Positions 17,100-25,955 of a DNA stretch of 36,122 nucleotides are shown here, piece after piece. A model generated the notes under the pieces. It was not told the origin of the DNA. It searched no databases and saw nothing but the letters and a program-made list of their open reading frames with translations. Origin of the DNA: Acidobacteriaceae bacterium (GTDB taxonomy: Bacteria; Acidobacteriota; Terriglobia; Terriglobales; Acidobacteriaceae); the NCBI GenBank assembly GCA_030041435.1, contig JASHNW010000079.1, positions 1-36,122 of the forward strand, in the 5' to 3' direction. How positions within the stretch are numbered: the stretch's first letter is position 1; each line of letters starts with the position of its first letter. A program made the translations under genes and the position numbers.

Positions 17100-17112
17100 T
17101 TATTGTTATCCA
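17100..17112 (-). promoter_or_regulatory. TGGATAACAATAA element upstream of isoamylase
   Basis: An exact 13-nt match to the -10 segment of the receptor promoter at 6124-6136, located about 130 nt upstream of the isoamylase start. TAACAAT could be the -10 box, but no strong -35 is seen at 17 nt. It may be a promoter or a site shared by a common regulator. Confidence 0.4.
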
Positions 17113-17282
17113 ACTAAGCAGCTGATTCTTGAATGACTTACAGGGATCCATCATCTTCCGCGCAGGTTGCGCGACCGCGCCGCCGTCCCCGATGCGTCAT
17201 ATCACCGTGGATCATTGTGTGAGGCCCAGGCGATTGCAAGGGCGGTTGGCTGATTCAAAACCCTTTTGTGCTGCAGGCAGGA

Positions 17283-17897
17283 TCAGTGAGCCAGCGTCTG
17301 GATTCCGGTCACGGGAGCCCGAACCTGGCTGTCGGACGAGTTGGCATGGATGGCGGCCAGCAAGAAGTTGCTCCCGCTGCAGTCGTAAAACACCATATAG
17401 TTGCCAGGTGAGCCGATTGAGGCCTGGAGGAACTTGCCGTCGAAGTAGGCATTGGGCGCATCCGTTCCGGTGATGGTGCTGCCTTCCTCCAGTTGCCCGG
17501 CTCAGCCGTGGACAAGGCCGAAGGCGTCGAGCGAAGTGATGGGGTAGTTCGCTACGCGCGTTGCGTTGCCATTGTCGCCGTTAAAGTACGCGTAGACGCC
17601 ATACCGGCTGAAGCCGGCCGGCAGATCCGCAACCTCAACTGTGTTCGGTACGGTGTTGCTGTTGTCGAGATAGCCGGCCATCATCCGGTCGTTGCCCGAA
17701 TCATCAGGGATCGGAGTGGAATAGGTGTTGGGCGCGCTCCAGGTAACCGATGCCGGGGTGACGACGCCGTTCTCATCGACCAGCGCATCCATGGTTCCCG
17801 CGTTAGCGACGCCTGCCTGGCGCAATCCCAGCTGAGGCCGAGTAGCGATATAGGAAACATCATCACGATCAACAACTTGTGCAACTAACGGGCACAC
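17283..17897 (-). pseudogene. Broken secreted beta-domain protein with in-frame TGA
   Basis: Read leftward, one continuous frame encodes a recognisable domain found in extracellular proteins of Planctomycetes, Verrucomicrobia and Acidobacteria. Its strings include VTWSAPNTYSTPI, RMMAGYLDN, YGVYAYFNGDNGNATR and, after a TGA at 17504-17502, ITGTDAPNAYFDGKFLQA, GNYMVFYDC and RAPVTGIQTL before the true stop at 17285-17283. The TGA sits in the same frame, so it is a single nonsense change. The N-terminus is also damaged: a leader-like string lies in another frame near 17884, and part of the domain's first strands seems to be missing. No catalytic residues are expected; it is likely a carbohydrate-binding or surface module. 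The pseudogene call is firm, the family name less so. Confidence 0.6.
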
Positions 17898-18010
17898 ATC
17901 CCAGTAAGGCTGTGAGTAGCAGGTCTTCGAGCATACGTCGCGATGGTCGAAACTTTCATTCGAGATTCCTTGGAAGCCAAAGAAGTGCTAAAAATATAGG
18001 TACCTTGCCA

Positions 18011-18751
18011 ATGAAAAAGATTGCTGCAGTTCATGATGCCAGTGGCGTGCTCGTAAAAGATACAGTGGCCGATCACTTGCGCGCAGAGATTGCGAGCGGG
18101 GCTTTGAGGCCGGGTGTCCGCATTGTCGAGGGAGCATGGGCGCGCAAATTCGGGGTTGCGCAGGCCTCGATTCGAGAAGCAATCAATCTCCTGGCGCAAG
18201 AGGGATTTGTGACCAAGGCGTCAGGCCGCAGCGCGCGTGTGGTGAACCTGACCGAACAAGATGTATTGCAAATCTATGAAATGCGAGGCGCGCTCGAGGG
18301 ACTTGCGGCTCGACTTCTGGCCACGCGGTCCCTTGATATAGGGCCGCTCGAACAGGCTCTTGATATGATGCGTCGCGCTTCGAAGGAGAGGCGTCCTGCA
18401 GAGTTGATCGACACCGACTTGAAGTTTCATCTCGAGCTCTGCCGGCTTTCGAACAATCCTCATGTTTTCGACCATGCCCGGAAGCTCCTGCTGCCCCTGT
18501 TTGCCTTTGTGCGCATCAGAGTATTGTCGAGCGGCCAGGATACTTCGGTTTGGGGCAAGGACTTCGAGGCGCATCAGCGGATTGTCGACCTGATCAAAGA
18601 AGGTCAGGGAGAAATCGCTGAGGCGTATGTGCAGCGCATCATGGCTCGATTCGCCTCCACTGCTTACGATAACTGGGAAAAGAAGCCGACGGCGGCTGTT
18701 CGCGTGAGAGCCGCAGCGTCCCAGGCTAAGAAGAAATCCAAAGTGAAATGA
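18011..18751 (+). CDS. GntR-family regulator, FCD subfamily
   Basis: 246 aa from the ATG at 18011. A winged helix-turn-helix occupies about residues 12-82 (VADHLRAEIASGALRPGVRI, VAQASIREAINLLAQEGFV), followed by an all-helical FCD ligand-binding domain (about 90-225, with IYEMRGALEGLAARL and FHLELCRLSNNPHVF) and a Lys-rich tail. FCD regulators usually sense sugar acids or other organic acids, which fits control of the adjacent L-fuconate dehydratase operon by fuconate or its keto product. A truncated paralogue lies at 32393. The likely operators are the TTTGAGCGCTCAAA-type palindromes at 21954-21987, 22130-22142 and 32318-32329; none is obvious before this gene itself. Confidence 0.9.
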   Translation: MKKIAAVHDASGVLVKDTVADHLRAEIASGALRPGVRIVEGAWARKFGVAQASIREAINLLAQEGFVTKASGRSARVVNLTEQDVLQIYEMRGALEGLAARLLATRSLDIGPLEQALDMMRRASKERRPAELIDTDLKFHLELCRLSNNPHVFDHARKLLLPLFAFVRIRVLSSGQDTSVWGKDFEAHQRIVDLIKEGQGEIAEAYVQRIMARFASTAYDNWEKKPTAAVRVRAAASQAKKKSKVK

Positions 18752-18817
18752 CGCTGCCGGAAGATGGGAAGTTCCTTCAGACCTGAACCTGGATGCCGAT
18801 AGTGCGAGTTTGCGGCG

Positions 18818-19834
18818 TCAGCGGCTGTTGCCGGTAGTGAAGAGCACTGTTGCGAGAATCAGGAACATCAGCCCGGTTCCGAGACAGGCGCGAGCGCGAA
18901 CTGAAGATCCTCTCCACTCGCCGGTCAGTACTCCGGACAGAATCGCGGTTGCGATCATGAAAATCTGAAATAGCCCCCAGCCCACCGATGTCCCCAGCGT
19001 ACCGAGAAATGTGGCACTCATGCCATACAGCGCGAAGGCCCCCATCCAAAGGACGGCCATCAGCGTCGACCACATGAGATCCGGCCAGGACGAGCGGAAT
19101 GCGGACACGCCGCGGTCGCGCGCGAGGAGATAGACAGAGTAGAGGACATTTGGAACGAACCCACCGGCCAGCGCGATGGGCCACACTGCATAGGCTGCAA
19201 GAGCAGGCGAGTTTCCCTGAGCGACGGCCTGGCTTGCGATGTCCTGCCCGAAGGCGAAGGAGTAATTAAGCATCGGAGCCATGAACCCGCAAAGCATGGC
19301 GATGGTTAGCGATGCCACATACCGACTGCGCGGCATGGAAGGCCCGGCGCTTTCCGGAATTTTCTCCCGGAGATGCCCGCCCCACGCGGTCAAAGCGATT
19401 CCCAGCACCATCAGCACGACTCCGCCCATCAGAATGTAAAGAGTGGCGATGCTCACCGCGTGACGCTGCTCAATGAAGAGAGGAACCAGGGTGCCGAGGA
19501 CAGCTCCCAGACCCACAATAATGGAGTAGGCAATCCCGAGGCCAAGCCGCGTCACTGAAATTCCGAAGAGAACCTGCGCAATGCCCCAGCCGGCGCCGAA
19601 CGCAATTGGAACAGCGAACTGAGACAGGCTGAGATTGCGATAAGTTAATTCGAGATGACTGACGAGCAGGAGCGCGAGGCTCCAGGGCAGGATCACAAGA
19701 GAAAACAGACTGAACACCAGCCAAACATTGCCCCATTTCCACGAACGCACAAACTTCGTGGGGAGCATGCAATTGCCGGACATTGCACCGGCAACAATGG
19801 TCAGCGCCAAACCCATCGTGCCGGATTGGGTCAT
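18818..19834 (-). CDS. RhaT-family sugar:proton symporter (fucose module)
   Basis: 338 aa, about ten membrane segments, with the RhaT-type N-terminus (GAMSGNCMLPTKFVRSWKW, then GNVW). The ATG at 19834 overlaps the TGA of the dehydratase gene (ATGA), so they are translationally coupled; a GTG two codons upstream is also possible. It is clearly a paralogue of the transporter at 387-1439 but has diverged. Position in a fuconate operon suggests import of L-fucose, which is close in shape to L-rhamnose (both 6-deoxy-L-sugars), or of L-fuconate. The family is well supported; the cargo is inferred. Confidence 0.87.
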   Translation of the reverse strand: MTQSGTMGLALTIVAGAMSGNCMLPTKFVRSWKWGNVWLVFSLFSLVILPWSLALLLVSHLELTYRNLSLSQFAVPIAFGAGWGIAQVLFGISVTRLGLGIAYSIIVGLGAVLGTLVPLFIEQRHAVSIATLYILMGGVVLMVLGIALTAWGGHLREKIPESAGPSMPRSRYVASLTIAMLCGFMAPMLNYSFAFGQDIASQAVAQGNSPALAAYAVWPIALAGGFVPNVLYSVYLLARDRGVSAFRSSWPDLMWSTLMAVLWMGAFALYGMSATFLGTLGTSVGWGLFQIFMIATAILSGVLTGEWRGSSVRARACLGTGLMFLILATVLFTTGNSR

Positions 19835-21084
19835 GGGCACTGCGTGCTCAGCAGCCTGAGGTCGGAGGAAGCACCGGGCTCCTGCGCCGTCTTGTAAAAG
19901 CCATCCTGCACCTGCGCAGGGAAGACAAAGTCGGACTGCAGATGCGGGATGTGCTCGAGGAAGAAGACTTCGTGTCCGAGCGCGATCCGATTGAAGAGAA
20001 CCAGGTGTTGATGGAGCTGCCCCATATCGCCCACATGAGGCACCACAGGCAGATTGAGTTTCTTCGCAAGCATGCTCACGGTGATGAATTCACTTACACC
20101 TGCGAGGCGCGTGACGTCGGCCTGAACGAAATGAATGGCCCCGGCCTTCAGAAAGTTTTTGAACATCACTCTGTTTGGAATGTGCTCGCCTGCTGCCAGG
20201 TGAACAGGCGCGATGGCCCGTGCAAGTTCAACGTGACCCAGCAAATCGTCAGGATGCGTCGGCTCTTCGATCCACAATGGTCTGAATGGAGCGAGCAGTC
20301 TGGTAATGCGCTTCGCCGTGGGAAGGTTCCACTGCTGGTTGGCATCGAACATAATGGTTCCGGCATCTCCAACGCAATCGCGCAGCATCGCAGCACGCCG
20401 CAGGTCGCGACCCTCGTCGAGTGAGCCCACCTTGAGTTTGAATGCGCTGAACCCCTGGCCGATTGCTCGCTGTGTCAATTCGCGAACTTTTCGGTCATCG
20501 TATGCCATCCACCCCACGGACGTGTCGTATCCTGGATAGCCGCGGTGAAGAACATCGGACCGTTCCGGGCGACTCGACCAGTGTGCCCTTAGCATTTCAA
20601 GAGCCTGCGCGGGCGCCAGAACGTCCTCGAGATAGCTCAGGTCGAGCAGCGAAACGACTTGTTCGGGAGTGAGATCGAGCAAGAGCTTCCACAGGGGTAC
20701 GCCCCGCCTCTTCGCCCAAAGATCGAAGCATGCATTGGTGACTGAAGCAAGCGCAAGGTGAACCACGCCTTTGTGCGGACCGAGCCAGCGCATGGCAGAG
20801 TCATCCGCGACTCTTTTTGAAAAACAGCCAAAGTCCCCCATCAGTTCTTCGATGTCCATCCCGATAAGCGGCCTGGTGAGAATTTCAATGGCATCGCATA
20901 CCAGTTGATTGCCATCGCCCAAAGTCAGGGTGATGCCGGTTGCGACCTGGCCGTTGGTGGTGTGCAGCTGAGTTACCGCAAAACAGTATTCGGGATCTCT
21001 GTGGATGGCGTCGCTGCCCGCGCCTTCCTTGAGCGGATATCTCATATCGTATGCAAAAATGCGATCGACGACACAAGTTGGCAT
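19831..21084 (-). CDS. L-fuconate dehydratase (enolase superfamily)
   Basis: 417 aa from the ATG at 21084, 13 bp after the SDR gene. It dehydrates L-fuconate to 2-keto-3-deoxy-L-fuconate in the non-phosphorylative L-fucose pathway. Enolase-superfamily residues are visible: the KLK pair K216/K218, Mg ligands D247 (FDANQQW), E273 (WIEEPTHPDD) and E300 (AAGEH), and H350 in PHVGDMGQ. The positions are within two residues of those in the characterised Xanthomonas enzyme, and GYPGYDTSVGW and IPNRVMFKNFL are specific to the fuconate dehydratase group. Its stop overlaps the start of the RhaT-family gene. A related sugar-acid substrate is possible but less likely. Confidence 0.9.
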   Translation of the reverse strand: MPTCVVDRIFAYDMRYPLKEGAGSDAIHRDPEYCFAVTQLHTTNGQVATGITLTLGDGNQLVCDAIEILTRPLIGMDIEELMGDFGCFSKRVADDSAMRWLGPHKGVVHLALASVTNACFDLWAKRRGVPLWKLLLDLTPEQVVSLLDLSYLEDVLAPAQALEMLRAHWSSRPERSDVLHRGYPGYDTSVGWMAYDDRKVRELTQRAIGQGFSAFKLKVGSLDEGRDLRRAAMLRDCVGDAGTIMFDANQQWNLPTAKRITRLLAPFRPLWIEEPTHPDDLLGHVELARAIAPVHLAAGEHIPNRVMFKNFLKAGAIHFVQADVTRLAGVSEFITVSMLAKKLNLPVVPHVGDMGQLHQHLVLFNRIALGHEVFFLEHIPHLQSDFVFPAQVQDGFYKTAQEPGASSDLRLLSTQCP

Positions 21085-21097
21085 ATGGCTCCTGCGG

Positions 21098-21865
21098 CTA
21101 GCGCCTGTAGCCAAGTTCGGCACCGCCGCTGACCGGCACAATGCAGCCGGTCATAAAACGGGCACGATGAGAGAGAAGGAAAACGGCGACATCGGCCACA
21201 ACGTCGCCGTGGGGACATGGCCCCAGGGGGTGGATTCGATCGAGATTGTGGCGAGTTTCAGCTGGATTGGGCTGTTCTGCGCACCAGCGCTCGAGCGTTG
21301 GAGTCCACACACCGGCCGGGCAGACTGCGTTTACCCGGATCGAAAACGGGGCATAATCGACTGCCATTGCCCTGGTCAGGGAAATCATTGCGCCCTTGCT
21401 TGCCACATAGGCCGCGTGATTCGACTGGCCAATCAAGCCGACCACGCTTGCGGTATTGAGAATCGAGCCCTGCGATGCCACCAGCGCCGGAAATGCAAAT
21501 CGCGTCGTCCAGTAGACCGACTTCACATTTACGCTCTGCAGAAGATCCCAGTCTGCCTCGCTGGTTTTGTGGAGCGGCAGAGAAGGCGTCGCAATCCCGG
21601 CGTTGTTGTGCACCGCATCGATGCGTCCAAAACGCCTGAGCACTTCCGCCATCGCCGCTTCGACTGACGGCCCGTCCGCAACATCGGCGCGCAGCGCAAA
21701 GCATCGATCGCCAATTGTCTTCGCCGTATTCTGCGCGGCGAGAAGATCGCGATCGAGAATTGCGACGCGCGCCCCTTCCCGCGCATATGCCGCCGCGCAT
21801 TCTGCACCGATTCCATTACCGCCGCCAGTCAGAACGATGATCTTTTCTGCAAGTTCCCCAGCCAT
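21098..21865 (-). CDS. SDR-family dehydrogenase, probably 2-keto-3-deoxy-L-fuconate dehydrogenase
   Basis: 255 aa classical short-chain dehydrogenase. The ATG at 21865 is chosen because the Rossmann motif TGGGNGIG follows directly (residues 13-20). NNAG is at 87-90, and the catalytic S140, Y153 and K157 (YVASK) are in place. First gene of the leftward operon with L-fuconate dehydratase and a RhaT-family transporter. In Xanthomonas and Burkholderia fucose loci an SDR oxidises 2-keto-3-deoxy-L-fuconate to the 2,4-diketo compound, and another SDR oxidises L-fucose itself; sequence alone does not decide between them here. The promoter region is shared with the divergent receptor gene and contains the candidate GntR sites. 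Confidence 0.8.
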   Translation of the reverse strand: MAGELAEKIIVLTGGGNGIGAECAAAYAREGARVAILDRDLLAAQNTAKTIGDRCFALRADVADGPSVEAAMAEVLRRFGRIDAVHNNAGIATPSLPLHKTSEADWDLLQSVNVKSVYWTTRFAFPALVASQGSILNTASVVGLIGQSNHAAYVASKGAMISLTRAMAVDYAPFSIRVNAVCPAGVWTPTLERWCAEQPNPAETRHNLDRIHPLGPCPHGDVVADVAVFLLSHRARFMTGCIVPVSGGAELGYRR

Positions 21866-21953
21866 GTCCGGCTCTGTCCTCTCTGCCGCTGTGAAAGCCA
21901 ATGCCGGCAAACCAGCCTGCTTCGTGCAGCAGCAGTTCCGATCGTAGCACGCA

Positions 21954-21987
21954 TTTGGGCGCTTAAACATATATTTGGGCGCTCAAA
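21954..21987. promoter_or_regulatory. Two phased palindromes, candidate GntR operators
   Basis: TTTGGGCGCTTAAA (21954-21967) and TTTGGGCGCTCAAA (21974-21987) are near-palindromes whose centres are exactly 20 bp apart, two helical turns. They lie 89-122 bp upstream of the SDR start in the divergent control region. The consensus with the site at 22130 is TTTGAGCGCTCAAA. Confidence 0.65.
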
Positions 21988-22089
21988 CGACGAGAGAACA
22001 ATACTAAGAACAACGCCAACGATGTTCGTGCAAATCCAAGCCCCCACCGGCCGATTATGGACAAGTCTCTTTAATAAAGAATCTAAAGG

Positions 22090-22107
22090 CGCAAAAACCC
22101 TTTTGCG
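22090..22107. other. Hairpin CGCAAAA/TTTTGCG
   Basis: Perfect 7-bp arms with a 4-nt loop (ACCC), just upstream of the -35 box of the receptor promoter. It could be an upstream protein-binding site. A terminator role is unlikely here. Confidence 0.35.
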
Positions 22108-22115
22108 TCCCCCGC

Positions 22116-22145
22116 TTGACAATTCTTCATTTGAGCGCTTATCTT
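22116..22145 (+). promoter_or_regulatory. Receptor promoter with embedded operator
   Basis: TTGACA (22116-22121) and TATCTT (22140-22145) are 18 nt apart. The spacer contains TTTGAGCGCTTAT (22130-22142), a third copy of the AGCGCT palindrome, overlapping the -10 box. This is the arrangement expected for repression by blocking RNA polymerase. The start codon follows at 22214. Confidence 0.6.
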
Positions 22146-22213
22146 CTGCCGAGTATCGGATCGCGCGCCTGCCGGGCCATGTGAGATCAGGCATTTTTAG
22201 GAGGCTGATAAAG

Positions 22214-25200
22214 ATGCACCATTTCCATATCAAAACAGCTTGTGCTCCAATCGCTTCGTCGTTTGTCTTCGGGATGTGCCAGTTCAACCGCAAATGCTGT
22301 GCGGCGCACACTGCCCTGCGAATGCTTGTTCTAATCACCCTAGGCTTGATCTCTGCCCCTGCGATCTACGCGCAGACAACTACCGGGTCCGTGCAGGGCA
22401 CTGTTAAGGACACAAGCGGGGCAGTGATTCCCGGTGTGCAGGTGACGGCCCGGAACGTCGACACCGGAATATCGACATCGGCCACTTCCGACGATGTCGG
22501 CCTCTATTTGATTCCCTTCCTGCCTGTGGGCAGGTATTCCATACTCGCGCGGGGGAAATCGTTTGCGGATTACAATACAAATTCTTTCCAGCTGGATATT
22601 AATCAGGTAGCGACGGTCAACATTGTGATGAAGGTGCAGACGGCTACGGAGAAAGTACAGGTCCAGGCTGACGTGCAGCCTATTTTGGATCAGGAAAACT
22701 CGACCCTGGACCTCACAGTCAGCGGGAAGAGCATGGCCAACCTGCCAATGGACGGGCGTAGTTTTATGGAAGCTACAACGGCCATTCCCGGGTCCATTCA
22801 TTCGGGTGGCACAGCAACGGAGCAGCCGGTCATCAACGGAAACCGTCCGGAAACAAACGCCATCCTGCTGGACGGTATCGATATCACGGACAACCTCACC
22901 GGCACAGCTCAGGTATACACTCCAAATCCGGATGCCATTGAACAAATGAAGGTAATCGTCTCGAATCCTGGCGCTGAATACAGTCAGGCGAACGGCGGCA
23001 TCATTGTTCTTGTCACCAAGAACGGCACGAATCAGATTCATGGCAATGCCTTCACGCAGCTTGAAAACTACGAAATGGATGCTAATACGTGGGCAAACAA
23101 GCACACGTCCGGATCGAGCGCCGCAATCAACCCCAATACCCAGACCTACTTTGGGGGCACAGTCGGCGGTCCGATCATCAAAGACAAGCTTTTCTACTTC
23201 GCGGACTATCAGGGACTGCGCAATCACTACACAGGAACTGGTTTTGCGACGCTGGCGCCGCAGGCTTTCTTGAAGGGCGACCTGTCCGCGCTGCTCACCG
23301 GGCCGAACCCCATCCAGTTATACGATTCGCAAAATAACTTCGCGCCCTTCCCGAACAATCAGATTCCGGTTCGAAGCTCCGTAGCCCAGTTCATATTGGC
23401 TCACCCTACGCTGTATCCTGCGCCCAACATCACGAATTCCGATCCTCTGGATTTCACTAACGACTACATCGGGCCGGATGACTACGCGGAACGGACAAAT
23501 CAGGGCGATGTCAGAATCGACTGGAAGGCATCCTCAAAAGACTCTGTAAACGGCCGCTTTACCATGCAGTCCGATCTCACCGGAACCGTGGTTTCGCCGC
23601 TTGCCATCAGCATTCCTCCGAGCCCGGTAACGCAATCGTATACGGCTTTTGTATTGAATGAAGTCCACCAGATTTCCAGCGAAATGGTGAATGAAGCCAC
23701 CGTTGGAGTTGGGCGGTATATTCAGGGAGGAAAGCAACCGACAGACCCCAGCGGCCTGTTCGGCACATCGGGCAATCAAAAGGTGGGCATCAATTTACCC
23801 CAGGGCGGATTTGTGGGGTTCGCGGCGCAAGGTTTTGGCGGCAATGAAAACCTCACGACTATCGGCGGCTCCGAACAGCCAACGCCTGAGACGGAGAACG
23901 ATTTTATTTACGGCGATCAGCTGAGCTGGCAACATGGCCGGCACCTGACAACGCTCGGCGCGCAGTTTGTCCGTTACCAGCAGAACTTCAGCTTCTCTCA
24001 CGAGCCCATACTTGGCGATTTTTCGTATACGGGCGTCTTTACAGCAGGGCTCGGCGGCACTGGCGGATATGACTTTGCCGATTATCTTTTAGGTTATGCG
24101 CAGGAGGTCGATGCCTTAAACGGCCTGAGCCGCGATGGCGACCGGCAGTGGCGCGACGGCGTGTTCGCCCAGGACGACTATCAGATAACGCCCAAGTTAG
24201 TATTAAACCTCGGCGTACGGTGGGACTATTCGCAGCCTATTTACGAACAAAACAACAAACTGGTCAATGTTGGTTTGACGCCGGCAGACATAGGGACTGT
24301 CTACTACGCCGGGAAAAATGGCGCAAGCCGCGCCCTCTACAACCCGACCTACGATCAGTTTGTGCCGCGCATAGGTTTTGCCTATTCGGCGACGCCAAAA
24401 TTTGTGATTCGCGGCGGATTCGGCGTCATGACCTTTTTCGAAGGTATGGGGGTCGGCGGCCGCCTGACGCAAAACCCTCCTTACACCAACACGTATACGA
24501 TCACGGCCACGGATCCCAGCTCGACAAGCGGGGGGACGCCACTCAGTGTTAACCAGAGTCTTCCTGCAAACAGTACCGCCGGCGGAAACTACAACGCATG
24601 GGACACGAACGACCGCCCGGCGTGGTCCAATCAGTTCAACCTGACCACCGAATATCAGCTGAGCAATCAGTCGTCCATTCGGGTCGGCTATGTAGGCAAC
24701 ACGACGCTGCATTTGGGCATTCCGATGATTGCAACACAACTGACGGCGCCGGGGGCCCCGTCACGCTTTCAGAAGTTGCTGACGAGCACAGGACTGGCGG
24801 TGAATCAGCTGCAAATTGTCGAAACCAGAACGGCTGGAATTGCAAATTACAATGCTCTGCAGGCCGTTTATCGAATCCGTGACAGTCATGGGATCGATGC
24901 TGTGGCTAACTACACCTACAGCAAAACGCTGTCCAATGGAGCTGAAGGCTGGGATGGATTCAACGGAACGGGCTCCTACCCCTATTATCAGCAGAATTAC
25001 TATGACCTGAACGCGGAATATGGGCCTTCGGCTGCTGATGTAAGGCATGTGCTTTCGGGATCGCTTGTTTATGAGCTTCCGTTTGGAAGAGGGGAGCAAT
25101 TTGGCGGCAACATAAACCACGTTACGGATCTGGCGCTCGGTGGCTGGAAGCTTAGCGGGGTTGCCTCCGCCTACACCGGCCTCCCGATAGCGCTTTATAG

Positions 25201-25687
25201 TCCTGACGATTACAGCAACGTGGTCCTGGCCGGGTATTTTGCCAGGCCAGACCATCTGCGTCCAATGCATATCAAGAACCGTTCCGTGATACCTCTGGAC
25301 AACAACTGGTGGGGCACCGATCCTTCAGCGGTTCCATGTGTGTCGAGCACTGCGGGTGGTTATCTGACCGGTCCCGGATTTGGAGATCCGAGTACATGCG
25401 CATACGGTTCACAGTCCTTTACGCATTTTGGCGATGCGCAGAACGGGTCGGAACGTGGCCCCGAATTTAGAGACGTCGATCTTTCCGCCTATAAGGGATT
25501 CCATATTACTGAAAGCCAGCGAGTAGAATTCCGCGCGGATGCGTTCAACGCGCTCAACTTTGCCAACTACGGCACTCCGAACCGCCAGGTGAGCAATTCA
25601 GGCAGTCCCAACGCCAACTGGGGACGGATCACCTCCACCATGGGTTATCAACGGATCTTGCAGCTTGGACTGAACTATCGCTTCTGA
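22214..25687 (+). CDS. TonB-dependent receptor with carboxypeptidase-regulatory-like domain
   Basis: 1157 aa from the ATG at 22214, preceded by TTAGGAGG at about 9 nt; upstream in-frame starts lack such a site. The signal segment is unusually late (hydrophobic core about residues 38-52, cleaved after IYAQ). Then come a carboxypeptidase-regulatory-like sandwich (TGSVQGTVKDTSGAVIPGVQ and DVGLYLIPFLPVGRYSI), a plug (LLDGIDITDN, IEQMKVIVSNPGAEY) and a beta-barrel ending in QLGLNYRF with terminal Phe. It should import a fucosylated or GlcNAc-containing oligosaccharide, judged by the GH29 and GH20 genes that follow. It is divergent from the fuconate operon, with candidate GntR sites in the shared region. 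It differs strongly from the receptor at 2616-5960, as expected for a different ligand. Confidence 0.93.
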   Translation: MHHFHIKTACAPIASSFVFGMCQFNRKCCAAHTALRMLVLITLGLISAPAIYAQTTTGSVQGTVKDTSGAVIPGVQVTARNVDTGISTSATSDDVGLYLIPFLPVGRYSILARGKSFADYNTNSFQLDINQVATVNIVMKVQTATEKVQVQADVQPILDQENSTLDLTVSGKSMANLPMDGRSFMEATTAIPGSIHSGGTATEQPVINGNRPETNAILLDGIDITDNLTGTAQVYTPNPDAIEQMKVIVSNPGAEYSQANGGIIVLVTKNGTNQIHGNAFTQLENYEMDANTWANKHTSGSSAAINPNTQTYFGGTVGGPIIKDKLFYFADYQGLRNHYTGTGFATLAPQAFLKGDLSALLTGPNPIQLYDSQNNFAPFPNNQIPVRSSVAQFILAHPTLYPAPNITNSDPLDFTNDYIGPDDYAERTNQGDVRIDWKASSKDSVNGRFTMQSDLTGTVVSPLAISIPPSPVTQSYTAFVLNEVHQISSEMVNEATVGVGRYIQGGKQPTDPSGLFGTSGNQKVGINLPQGGFVGFAAQGFGGNENLTTIGGSEQPTPETENDFIYGDQLSWQHGRHLTTLGAQFVRYQQNFSFSHEPILGDFSYTGVFTAGLGGTGGYDFADYLLGYAQEVDALNGLSRDGDRQWRDGVFAQDDYQITPKLVLNLGVRWDYSQPIYEQNNKLVNVGLTPADIGTVYYAGKNGASRALYNPTYDQFVPRIGFAYSATPKFVIRGGFGVMTFFEGMGVGGRLTQNPPYTNTYTITATDPSSTSGGTPLSVNQSLPANSTAGGNYNAWDTNDRPAWSNQFNLTTEYQLSNQSSIRVGYVGNTTLHLGIPMIATQLTAPGAPSRFQKLLTSTGLAVNQLQIVETRTAGIANYNALQAVYRIRDSHGIDAVANYTYSKTLSNGAEGWDGFNGTGSYPYYQQNYYDLNAEYGPSAADVRHVLSGSLVYELPFGRGEQFGGNINHVTDLALGGWKLSGVASAYTGLPIALYSPDDYSNVVLAGYFARPDHLRPMHIKNRSVIPLDNNWWGTDPSAVPCVSSTAGGYLTGPGFGDPSTCAYGSQSFTHFGDAQNGSERGPEFRDVDLSAYKGFHITESQRVEFRADAFNALNFANYGTPNRQVSNSGSPNANWGRITSTMGYQRILQLGLNYRF

Positions 25688-25955
25688 TCATGGAACATCG
25701 ATAGTCGTAGTTACACCTGACAGCGTGCGGGGGCTTTGATGTGGAAGTTCCCTGCATGCGAAGTCAGTTAGAAGGTGTGCGTTTGGCCGTTTCCGCCAGC
25801 AGCGCGCCATGCCGAGGCTGTTTTCGATTGCTGAGGCCCGACAAGCGTCAAAATTGCCCAGGATATCTTCTTTGACACACCAACTATGCGGAATGAATAG
25901 GAAATAAGTCTACGCCGGTCTTGAATCGAAAATCGTTGTGCGGGAGGAATAAGTA

